Source of the DNA: Spirochaetaceae bacterium
GTDB taxonomy: Bacteria > Spirochaetota > Spirochaetia > SZUA-6 > Bin103
DNA length: 18,054 bases
Reading direction: 5' to 3'
NCBI GenBank assembly: GCA_026710565.1
Contig: JAPOQV010000554.1
Location: 1-18,054 of the forward strand
Part shown: one piece after another, positions 1-7,298 of the stretch
Layout of the letters: each line of letters opens with the position of its first letter
Position numbering within the stretch: the stretch's first letter is position 1
Notes under the pieces: model-generated
What the model was told of the DNA's origin: nothing
What the model saw: the letters and a program-made list of their open reading frames with translations, nothing else
The model's database searches: none
Made by a program: the position numbers and the translations under genes

Positions 1-1321
1 CCGCCGCCGCGGGTCCCAGGCGCGCCAGCGACAGCGCGGCGTTGCGCCGCACGACGGCGTCGGCGTCCTCCATGGCCGTGGTGAGCTCCCGGGCGGCACG
101 GCCGGCGGCCGCCTCTCCGGCCGCGGTGCTGCCCTGGCCGGCGATCCCCAGCGCATCGGCGGCCAGCGCGCGCACGTCGGACGACTCGTCGCGGAGGCGC
201 GCGCCGAGCGCCGGCACCGCGTCGCCCGCGGCCCGCCCCGCGCCACCCAGCCCGTCCACGGCGCGGGCGCGCACCACGGCTTCGTCATGTCCTGCAGCGG
301 CCACCAGTCCGCCGACGCCGGCCCGGCCGAGTGGCCCGAACCCGTACGCGGCGCGCCGCCGCGCGACCGGATCGCGTCCGGTGAGCGCTGCCAGCAACGC
401 GGGAGCACCCGCGGCACCGGCGACGCCGAGCCCGTAGGCCGCGGCAAGGCCGCGCCACTCGTCCGCGTGGTCCAGGTCCCGCTCCAGGGCGCGCACGTCC
501 GCCGTCGCGGCCGCCCCGGCACCGTTGGCGGCGGACTCGCCGTGGAACCACCGCCAGTGATGGCGCCACACCGGCTGCCGGTCGCGGGGACTCTCGCCCT
601 GGTCCTCCGGCCACGCCGCCTGCGTCGCGTTCCAGCTCGGCCGCACCGGCTCCTCCATGCGCGCGAACAGGAACTTGATCATCAGCCGCGTGTCCGCGCT
701 CCGGTTGGCCAGGCCGCGGTGGAACAGGTCGTAGTGGACGATGGTGACCGTGCCGGCCGGCCCCTCCAGCGCCTGCTCGGCGTCCAGCCCCGCTCCCTCG
801 GTCAGGTACTGCGAGCACGGCACCACCGCGCTCGGACCCATGTCGAGCGTCGTGTCCTGCGGGTAGTAGAAGGCCATCGCCCAGCGGCAGTGGTGGTGGC
901 GGCGGTTGCCGTCCACGGCGTAGCGGCTGTTGCCCAGACTGTCCTGGTGGATGGTCTGCGCGTCGCTGCCGGGCCGGTTGTCGTGCACGTGGCGGTGCAG
1001 GTGCAGGTAGTAGCCGGCGCCCAGGATGCTGGTGAGCGCCCCGGCGACGCGGGGATGGTCGAACACCCGCCGCAGCTCGGGAATGCGCGGCAGCGCGTTG
1101 TTGAGCGGCGAACGGATGCCGGCATCCTCGTAGCGGCGGATGTCCTTTAGGGCGCGCTCCCGGACCTGGCGGTGGAACGCCTCCGGCAGGTCGAGACGGA
1201 ACGTCAGGCAGCCGCGGGTGACGAACTCCCACATCTGCCGGTCGTCCAGCAGAATCGGCTCGGCCGTCAGGACCGTATCCGCGGTCGTTCCCCGGTTTGG
1301 CACGCTCTGATCGAAAGGCAT
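1..1321 (-). CDS. Phytanoyl-CoA dioxygenase (PhyH) family protein with C-terminal HEAT-like repeats, partial
   Basis: Predicted cytosolic Fe(II)/2-oxoglutarate-dependent oxygenase; substrate unknown. The frame is open from the ATG at 1321 to the window edge (440 codons), so the C-terminus is missing. The start is preceded by GGGAGGAG. Residues ~20-260 form the PhyH domain: an HQD motif (H125, D127) supplies the first two metal ligands, H201 in LFHRGLANRS the third, and R212 is the expected 2-oxoglutarate anchor. From about residue 285 the sequence changes to alanine/arginine-rich helical repeats of HEAT or PBS-lyase type, with recurring segments such as VRALAADALG and VVRRNAALSLARLG spaced ~30-40 residues. 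Simple PhyH proteins are ~250-300 aa, so the repeat domain is an added module, perhaps for protein binding. It is divergent from the Ldh2-family gene across a 100-bp gap. Family assignment is firm; function is not. Confidence 0.85.
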   Translation of the reverse strand, partial: MPFDQSVPNRGTTADTVLTAEPILLDDRQMWEFVTRGCLTFRLDLPEAFHRQVRERALKDIRRYEDAGIRSPLNNALPRIPELRRVFDHPRVAGALTSILGAGYYLHLHRHVHDNRPGSDAQTIHQDSLGNSRYAVDGNRRHHHCRWAMAFYYPQDTTLDMGPSAVVPCSQYLTEGAGLDAEQALEGPAGTVTIVHYDLFHRGLANRSADTRLMIKFLFARMEEPVRPSWNATQAAWPEDQGESPRDRQPVWRHHWRWFHGESAANGAGAAATADVRALERDLDHADEWRGLAAAYGLGVAGAAGAPALLAALTGRDPVARRRAAYGFGPLGRAGVGGLVAAAGHDEAVVRARAVDGLGGAGRAAGDAVPALGARLRDESSDVRALAADALGIAGQGSTAAGEAAAGRAARELTTAMEDADAVVRRNAALSLARLGPAAA

Positions 1322-1421
1322 CGCTCCTCCCCGGCGCGGGCCGCCATGCCGGCCCGAACGCCGCGACAGGGTACCGCATCCGGCTCCCGCGGGCTGCCCG
1401 TGATACGATCCACCCTGGGCC

Positions 1422-2513
1422 ATGGAAACCGTCATCGTACAGGCCGAATCCCTGCACGGGCTGGTCACGCGCATCGCGGCCGCGGTCGGCACCGGATCGG
1501 AGGCCGCCGACACGCTGGCGACCCACCTGATCGGCGCCGAGCTCGCCGGGGTGCAGACACACGGCATCTTCCACATCCCCAAGTACCTGGGGGAGATCGA
1601 GCGGGGCGAGCTGGTGCCCGGCGCCGAGCCGCGCGTGCGGGAGCGCTCGGCCGGCCGCCTGCTGGTGTCCGGCGAGCTCTGCTTCGGGCAGGTCGCGGCC
1701 GAGCACCTGACCCGCGCAGCGATCCCGCTGGCGCGCGAGGCGGGCATGGCGGTCGGCGGCCTGGTGCGCGCCAACCACATCGGCCGCCTGGGCCACTACG
1801 CGGAGCTTGCCGCCGCGGAAGGGCTGGTCTCGCTGATCTGCGCCGGCGGCTTCGGGGTCACCGGCGCGCGCGCCGCCCCGTTCGGGGGCCGCGACCGGCT
1901 GCTGGACACCAACCCGTTCTGTATGGGCTTCCCCGCCGACCGCGAGGCGCCGGTGGTCATCGACTTCGCCACCACCGCCCTGTCCGGGGTCAAGGTGGCC
2001 AACGCGCAGGCGCGCGGCGAACGGCTGCCGCCGGCCAGCATCGTCGATTCCGAGGGGCGCCCCACGACCGATCCCGAGGACTTCTTCGCGGGCGGCGCCT
2101 ACCGGCCCTTCGGCGGCGAGACCAGCGGCCACAAGGGCTTCGCGATCATGCTGGCGGTGGAGCTGCTCGGCCGGCTGTTCACCGGCGCCGACGCGCACGC
2201 GGTGCCGGACGAGGGCGTGCCGCTCATGCGCCACCAGGGCGCGACCTTCCTGCTGCTGCGCGCCGACCTGTTCCAGCCGCTTTCGGCGGTGCTGGACGGC
2301 AACGACGCGCTGCTCGCCGCGATCCGTGAGAGTGCACCCGCCGCCGGCAACGATCGGGTGCTCTACCCGGGGCTCTCGGAGGCGCGCACGCGCGCCCACC
2401 GGCAGCGACACGGCATCCCGATCGCGCGCGACATCTGGGACCGCTTCGCCGCCGCGGCGTCCGGACTCGGCATCGACGCCGGCGACACCGGAGTGGCGTC
2501 CGACTCGGGATAG
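1422..2513 (+). CDS. Ldh2/malate dehydrogenase family NAD(P)-dependent oxidoreductase
   Basis: Predicted cytosolic 2-hydroxyacid (malate/L-lactate/ureidoglycolate-like) dehydrogenase of the Ldh2 family, which oxidises a small hydroxy acid to the keto acid with a nicotinamide cofactor. The protein is 363 aa, close to the usual 330-360. Family landmarks: AGVQTHGIFHIPKY near residues 42-55, the ANHIGRLGHYAELA block near 116-129, NPFCMGFPAD near 165, VIDFATTALSGVKVANA near 179, and the GHKGFAIMLAVELLGRLFTG block near 235. The exact substrate cannot be told. The ATG at 1422 has no obvious Shine-Dalgarno; a TACGAT box at 1404-1409 would place transcription start almost at the ATG, so leaderless initiation is possible but speculative. 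A PhyH gene follows 32 bp downstream on the same strand, suggesting an operon. Confidence 0.87.
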   Translation: METVIVQAESLHGLVTRIAAAVGTGSEAADTLATHLIGAELAGVQTHGIFHIPKYLGEIERGELVPGAEPRVRERSAGRLLVSGELCFGQVAAEHLTRAAIPLAREAGMAVGGLVRANHIGRLGHYAELAAAEGLVSLICAGGFGVTGARAAPFGGRDRLLDTNPFCMGFPADREAPVVIDFATTALSGVKVANAQARGERLPPASIVDSEGRPTTDPEDFFAGGAYRPFGGETSGHKGFAIMLAVELLGRLFTGADAHAVPDEGVPLMRHQGATFLLLRADLFQPLSAVLDGNDALLAAIRESAPAAGNDRVLYPGLSEARTRAHRQRHGIPIARDIWDRFAAAASGLGIDAGDTGVASDSG

Positions 2514-2545
2514 CGGCTCGGCGGCCGCGTCCCGGCGGTGGAGGA

Positions 2546-3352
2546 ATGATGGCCCACGACCTGGAGATGCAGCGCTACCTGTTCGACCTGGCGGGGTTCC
2601 TGGTGATTCCCGACGTCCTCGGCCAGGCGGAGCTCGACGGATTGAACCGGCTCATCGACGCGCAGGCGTTGCCGCCGCCGCGCGAGGAGATCCGCTTCGG
2701 CCTGGCGCCCGGCAAGGCCCCGCCGTACGCGGGATTCCTGGAGTGGGGCACACCGTTCTGCGATCTGCTCGACCACCAGCGGATCATGCCGCTGCTGCAG
2801 CTCACGCTCGGCGACTGGTTCCACCTCGACCGTCTGTTCGGCATCAACATGGACGCCGGCATGGACTTCGGCCAGCTCCACGGCGGCAACGCGCCGTACT
2901 CGCCGGGCGAGTCCTACCACGTGCGCGACGGCACGATTCAGAACGACTTCACCGTCGTGTCGTGGAACCTGGTGGACACCGGCCCGGCGTCCGGCGGCTT
3001 CTGTTGCGTTCCGGGAAGCCACAAGAGCAACTTCGTCCGCCCCAATCCGACTTCCGCGACGACGCACGGACACTGGGAGATGATGGATGGTAACGACTTG
3101 GCGCCCGGCGTGGTGATACCCGAGGCGCCGGCCGGGTCGGTGGTGCTGTTCTCCGAGGCGCTGACCCACGGCACCGCGCCCTGGAAGGGCGCCCACCGGC
3201 GCCGCACCCTCATCTACAAGTACTGCCAGTCGCACATCGCGTGGTCGACGCGCCGCGTGCCGCCGCCCGCTTCGGTCGCCCTTACCCCGCGCCAGCAGAT
3301 CCTGTTCCAGAAGCCGGCCAACCGCGGCGCGGCCACCTCCATGGTATGCTGA
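2546..3352 (+). CDS. Phytanoyl-CoA dioxygenase (PhyH) family protein with atypical metal motif
   Basis: 268-aa stand-alone member of the Fe(II)/2-oxoglutarate oxygenase PhyH family. Fold-level motifs are clear: VVSWNLVD near 137-144, GGFCCVPGSHKSNF near 150-163, and the distal histidine H208 in LTHGTAPW followed by arginines at 218-220 for 2-oxoglutarate. The usual HxD pair is not seen where expected; the candidates are H112 in LHGG or H125 with D128 in HVRD. A Shine-Dalgarno GGTGGAGGA (2537-2545) abuts two consecutive ATGs; the second (2549) has the better spacing, so the protein may be one residue shorter. It lies 32 bp after the Ldh2-family gene and is probably cotranscribed with it. It is not closely similar to the PhyH-HEAT protein at the left edge, so it is not a recent duplicate. 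Confidence 0.85.
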   Translation: MMAHDLEMQRYLFDLAGFLVIPDVLGQAELDGLNRLIDAQALPPPREEIRFGLAPGKAPPYAGFLEWGTPFCDLLDHQRIMPLLQLTLGDWFHLDRLFGINMDAGMDFGQLHGGNAPYSPGESYHVRDGTIQNDFTVVSWNLVDTGPASGGFCCVPGSHKSNFVRPNPTSATTHGHWEMMDGNDLAPGVVIPEAPAGSVVLFSEALTHGTAPWKGAHRRRTLIYKYCQSHIAWSTRRVPPPASVALTPRQQILFQKPANRGAATSMVC

Positions 3353-3386
3353 GTGCCCGCCCCCCAAAGGCGGAGGTGCCCGAGCG

Positions 3387-3854
3387 ATGACGATCCAGAA
3401 CGCCTTTCGGGTCGCGACCCTGGCGGCCTTTCTCCCTGTTGCCGCGGGCGTGTCGGCCGACGCCCCGTCATGGCTGCATGAAGCCATCCGCAAGGAGAAT
3501 CCCGAAGAGCTCGGATACCGGGTCTTCGTGGAGCTGGACTGCCCGATCGGCCGGCGGGACGTCGAGCGGATCGTCGACGCGACGATGGCCCGCAACGAGT
3601 TGACGAGATCCCAGTTCGCGTTCGTGGAGACGCACCTGCAGGTCGCCCTGTCCTGTTTCCTGCAGGAGGACGAGCCTCCCATCTTCAGTCAGGAAGTACA
3701 TTTCAGTCCGCCCCGCGATACCGAACGACCGGACCTGGTGTACGACTGGAACTTCGGCCGCTACGGAGTCGGCGGTCGCACGTTCATTCTGGAGAGCGTC
3801 ACGCGCAGCATCGAGGACGCGATCGCGGAGTACGTGCTGGCGAACTTCAGTTAG
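3387..3854 (+). CDS. Small secreted protein of unknown function
   Basis: 155 aa, not recognised as a known family. Residues 1-26 look like a Sec signal peptide: a short N-region with one Arg, the hydrophobic stretch VATLAAFLPVAAGV, and a cleavage site after the ADA triplet. The mature protein of ~130 residues is acidic, with two cysteines (C52 and C90) that could form a disulphide in the periplasm, and an aromatic patch YDWNFGRYGVGGRTF near 120-135. A GGAGG-containing Shine-Dalgarno lies at about 3372, upstream of the ATG. It starts 34 bp after the PhyH gene and ends 13 bp before the convergent sialidase stop, so it is last in its transcription unit. Codon use and GC match its neighbours. Reality of the gene is likely; role unknown. 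Confidence 0.68.
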   Translation: MTIQNAFRVATLAAFLPVAAGVSADAPSWLHEAIRKENPEELGYRVFVELDCPIGRRDVERIVDATMARNELTRSQFAFVETHLQVALSCFLQEDEPPIFSQEVHFSPPRDTERPDLVYDWNFGRYGVGGRTFILESVTRSIEDAIAEYVLANFS

Positions 3855-3867
3855 CGCCCCAAAACCA

Positions 3868-4929
3868 CTACATCGACGTGCGATCGGCGATGACGAGTCC
3901 GCGGATTTCCGAGTCGGGGCCGTCGGCGGTCTGGCGCGGGCTGGTGTAGAACGCGCAACAGACGGTGCCGTCGGGGAGCTTCACCATCGACGGGTAGGCG
4001 CAGTCGCTGCTGTCGCCGGAGTACAGGCTGCCCAGGACCTGCCAGGTCGCTCCCTCGTCCTCGCTCACCGCACAGCTCATGCCGAACGCCTCCGCGGTTC
4101 GTGCGCGGTAGGCGCAGAGGATGGCGCCGGACTCCAGCGCGAGCAGCGCCGGCGACTGGCCCGGCATCGGCGTGGGCTCGAGCCCGCTCCACGAGAGCCC
4201 GTCGTCCGCGGACCAGGCGCGGTACAGCCGCTTCCTGCCGTTGGCGCGCACCACCGCAAGCAGCCGGCCGTCGCCCAGCCGCAGCAGATCGGTCTCGCTC
4301 GGCCGCAGGGGCGAGGAAGGGTCCGCGGATATGAACGAGTACTCCCGCCACGAGCGACCGCCGTCGTCCGAACGTACGATCGCCAGGATCCGCTGCAGCT
4401 CGTCGGTGCGCTCGGCCGGCGTGCCGTAGAACGGGACGATCAGGGCGCCGCCGGCCTGCTCCTGGACCTTCCCGTAGCAGAACCCGCGGCCGGTAGCGCT
4501 GATGAAGGGCATCTCCAGCTTCGGACCGCACGGACCCCAGGTCCGACCGCCGTCGGCCGAACGGATGAAGGCACCGCGCGCGAAGAAGGCACCCTCGCCT
4601 GCGTCTCCTGCTTCCTGTGCGCCGAGGTGCCGGGCGCGCACGCAGTGCAGCAGCAGGCTGCCGTCGGCCAGGCGCGTCAGGCCGTGATGGGTGAACACGT
4701 CCCACCCCGGCTCGGCGACCACCGGCCGCCGGAACGGCCACGTCAGCCCTCCGTCCTCCGAACGGGCCACCCAGACGACCCCGTCATCGGTCTTGTGATG
4801 GTCGGGGCCGACCTTGTAGGCGACCACCAGGCCGCCGTCGTTCGCGCGCTCGATCGACGGCCACGCCCGGTGAGCCGCGCCGGGGCCGGCGGCTACCGTC
4901 ACCTCGCGGACGACCTCCATCGGCCCCAT
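3868..4929 (-). CDS. Sialidase/BNR-repeat family protein with five Asp boxes
   Basis: 353-aa predicted six-bladed beta-propeller of the sialidase superfamily. Five Asp boxes of the S-x-D-x-G-x-T-W type are visible: SEDGGLTW (57-64), SADGGRTW (124-131), SDDGGRSW (187-194), SADDGLSW (240-247) and SEDEGATW (289-296). The start is set by a TGATG overlap with the stop of the upstream FG-GAP gene, which implies translational coupling; M4 is an alternative start. No signal peptide is visible. The canonical N-terminal F/Y-R-I-P arginine motif of exo-sialidases is absent; WPSIERANDGGLVV occupies that place. So a different glycan-related or non-catalytic role is plausible. It is the last gene of the minus-strand locus. 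The frame stays open upstream of 4929, but that part overlaps the FG-GAP gene out of frame. Confidence 0.85.
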   Translation of the reverse strand: MGPMEVVREVTVAAGPGAAHRAWPSIERANDGGLVVAYKVGPDHHKTDDGVVWVARSEDGGLTWPFRRPVVAEPGWDVFTHHGLTRLADGSLLLHCVRARHLGAQEAGDAGEGAFFARGAFIRSADGGRTWGPCGPKLEMPFISATGRGFCYGKVQEQAGGALIVPFYGTPAERTDELQRILAIVRSDDGGRSWREYSFISADPSSPLRPSETDLLRLGDGRLLAVVRANGRKRLYRAWSADDGLSWSGLEPTPMPGQSPALLALESGAILCAYRARTAEAFGMSCAVSEDEGATWQVLGSLYSGDSSDCAYPSMVKLPDGTVCCAFYTSPRQTADGPDSEIRGLVIADRTSM

Positions 4930-7298
4930 CACGCGCTTCCCGCGACCTCCGCCCGGTGGTAGATGCCGCTCACCCAGTCGTGGTGAAAGAAGTACAGCCC
5001 CCCCGATTCGCCTCCCACGATCAGGTCGGGGGTGCCGTCGCCGTCCCAGTCGAAGGCGGTCACGTGGCTCTCGTGCTGGGAGACCTTGACCGGCGTTCCC
5101 CGCTCGTCCCGGATCGGCCGGGGACGGTCGAAGCGGGGCTCCGCGTTGCTGCCGAGGTTCTCCATCACGAAGGTGTACCAGCACGAGGAGGCAATCAGGT
5201 CCAGGGTGCCGGTTCCCGTCCAGTCGCAGGCGGCCAGCGTGACCGCCGGCTCCCTCCAGACGCCCGGCAGCCCCTGCGGAAACGGCACCCCCTCGGCGTC
5301 GGCGAGCGCCTGCCCGATGTCGACGTTCATGATCACCTCACCGTCGGCGAAGCGCAGCGGCACCGGCGGCTCCAGCACCCGCGCGCCGCCGGCGCCCGGC
5401 CCCTGCGCGAAGATGCAGACCCTGCCCTTGCTGTCGACGGCAACCAGCTCCAGGCGTCCGTCCCCGTCGAAGTCGGCGGCCGCCGGGCCCTTGCGAAAGC
5501 CGAACGGGTCGTGCAGCCCGCGGACCCCGAGCTGCAGCCATGCTTCGTAGCGGTTCTCCGCCGGATCGTAGCCGCGCAGCCAGACGAGGCGGTTGCTGTT
5601 GTTGCCGACGATGATGTCCAGTCTGCCGTCCCCGTCCCAGTCGCAGACCAGCGGCTTGAGATGTCCGCACGGGCCCTCGGAGTTCTGATCTCTCATGAGG
5701 CCCTCGCGATACACGCGTACCGGTACGCCGCCGGCGTCGGTGACCCGCTCGGGCTGCGCGTACGCCGGCGCGCCCCGTGTCCCGCGGTTCCGCACCAGGG
5801 TGAGGTAGCCGACCAGGTTGCCGCACACCAGGTCGAACGCACCGTCCCCGCGCACGTCGATCGGATGGCCCTTGACCATCCCGCAGTGCTTGACCTTGCA
5901 GCCCTCGCCGAGCAGCGGGCCCGAGTCGCGAAAGCTGTCCGGCTGCCACGGGTCGTCGCCGACTTGCCGGAAGTAGCGGAACCCGTGATCGCTGTACCAG
6001 CTCGCGCGCAGGCACCCGCGAAACGCGTCGTCGTCGACGAAGCGAAACCCGAACGCCATGTCGTCCCGGCTCCACGGCAGGGTACCGTCCAGCATGAGCT
6101 CGGGCTCCTCGGGCGAGCCGACGTTGCGCCACACCTCGATCCACGGTCCGTCGAACCGCTCCACGTGGCAGCACAGGAGCTCCTGCTTGCCGTCGCCGTC
6201 GACGTCGGCCACGTCGAAACTGAGCGCGCGCCCGTTGGTGAAGTTGCAGGTGCGCCAGTCGGAGATCCGATTGTCCGACCCGAAGATGCGCCCTCCCGAG
6301 ATCGGAAACGGGCCGGATCGGAAACGCCAGTCGCCGCTTTCCGGGTCCCTGCCGGCGTTCAGCATCAGGAAGATCTGCTCGCGCTCGGAGTGGTGCCGCT
6401 TGTCCTTCATGCGCGACCCGATCACCAGCGACGGCCGCCCGCTGCCGTCCCAGTCGACTGCCCGCACGTGCAGGTACCGGCCGACGCCGAAGCCCTCCGG
6501 GAACGGCACGCGGCCCGCCAGCTCCAGCTCCGGCAGGCCCGCGGCGTCCCGCGTCCCGAGGTTGCGGTACACCTTGATGCCGCCGCGGCGGCTGACGGTG
6601 ATCAGGTCCGGCCGGCCGCTCCCGTACCAGTCGAACGTGTCGCAGCTTATGTAGTCCTCGCTGATGTAGCCGTGCCGCGGCTCCGAGAATCGCTCGATGT
6701 TCCCGTTGAGCTGCTGCTGATCGACGCCGCCGGCCGACAGCCGCTGCGGCGGCGCGAAGCGCGGCTCGGCGTTGCTGCCGATGTTGCGCCAGAAGAACAC
6801 CGCTCCCCACGGCATGCCGATCACGTTGCTGTGGTGGCAGGCGCACAGCACATCGACGCGGCCGTCGCCGTCCCAGTCCACGGCCATCGGAAACGGATGG
6901 CGGCCGGGAGCGTCGAGCGGCTGCCAGCGCGATCCGTTGTAGGCGAGCTCCTCGCCCACCCCCACGATCGGCAGGTGCGGTGAGTCGGCCATGCTGCCGT
7001 CCTTCGCACGGAGCGAGCACTCGATCGACCACGCGCTGCCGGCCGGCGCGGCGTCGACCGTCCACGCCACCCAGCCCCGGTTGGAGTGGTACAGCGTCTC
7101 CGCGAACTGCACCGGATACTCGCGCGTGCCGGCTGCCGTGCGCCGCTTGACGACGATGGTGTGCGGATCGACAAGGCGGCTCGCAGAGCGCTCGCCGAGG
7201 ATCGGAGCGAAGTCGATCTCCATGCGCACCGGCGTCGGGAATCCTGCGCGGGGGTCGATCTCCACGTTGAGGTCGGCGCGCGCGGTCGTGTCGTTCAT
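4929..7298 (-). CDS. FG-GAP/VCBS repeat propeller protein, copy 1 (intact start)
   Basis: 789-aa protein built of FG-GAP/VCBS repeats, an integrin-alpha-like beta-propeller with calcium-binding loops. Loops of the D-x-D-G-D-G-x-x-D/E type or close variants begin near residues 141, 223, 282, 365, 481, 553, 609, 692 and 750. Each is followed by a short hydrophobic strand such as LDIIVG or PDLIVG. There is no signal peptide, lipobox or membrane segment, which is odd because most FG-GAP proteins are exported. The ATG at 7298 has an AGGAGG Shine-Dalgarno and overlaps the upstream stop as ATGA; its own stop overlaps the next start as TGATG. It is a tandem duplicate of the gene just upstream, with most residues identical by eye. 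Likely role is binding or processing a glycan or polymer in the same pathway; this is inference. Confidence 0.87.
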   Translation of the reverse strand: MNDTTARADLNVEIDPRAGFPTPVRMEIDFAPILGERSASRLVDPHTIVVKRRTAAGTREYPVQFAETLYHSNRGWVAWTVDAAPAGSAWSIECSLRAKDGSMADSPHLPIVGVGEELAYNGSRWQPLDAPGRHPFPMAVDWDGDGRVDVLCACHHSNVIGMPWGAVFFWRNIGSNAEPRFAPPQRLSAGGVDQQQLNGNIERFSEPRHGYISEDYISCDTFDWYGSGRPDLITVSRRGGIKVYRNLGTRDAAGLPELELAGRVPFPEGFGVGRYLHVRAVDWDGSGRPSLVIGSRMKDKRHHSEREQIFLMLNAGRDPESGDWRFRSGPFPISGGRIFGSDNRISDWRTCNFTNGRALSFDVADVDGDGKQELLCCHVERFDGPWIEVWRNVGSPEEPELMLDGTLPWSRDDMAFGFRFVDDDAFRGCLRASWYSDHGFRYFRQVGDDPWQPDSFRDSGPLLGEGCKVKHCGMVKGHPIDVRGDGAFDLVCGNLVGYLTLVRNRGTRGAPAYAQPERVTDAGGVPVRVYREGLMRDQNSEGPCGHLKPLVCDWDGDGRLDIIVGNNSNRLVWLRGYDPAENRYEAWLQLGVRGLHDPFGFRKGPAAADFDGDGRLELVAVDSKGRVCIFAQGPGAGGARVLEPPVPLRFADGEVIMNVDIGQALADAEGVPFPQGLPGVWREPAVTLAACDWTGTGTLDLIASSCWYTFVMENLGSNAEPRFDRPRPIRDERGTPVKVSQHESHVTAFDWDGDGTPDLIVGGESGGLYFFHHDWVSGIYHRAEVAGSA

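Noticed and set aside
285..2411. Very long minus-strand frame (708 codons) spanning the PhyH-HEAT gene and the Ldh2-family gene
   Set aside because: It is arginine/glycine/alanine-rich with no family resemblance and is antisense or out of frame to two well-supported genes; long empty frames are expected at this GC content.
4956..6983. Long plus-strand frame antisense to FG-GAP copy 1, and similar frames at 7556-8698 (+), 5338-7065 (-) and 7431-9026 (-)
   Set aside because: They mirror the FG-GAP codon pattern; the same shadow frames appear in both paralogues, with low-complexity composition and no start context.
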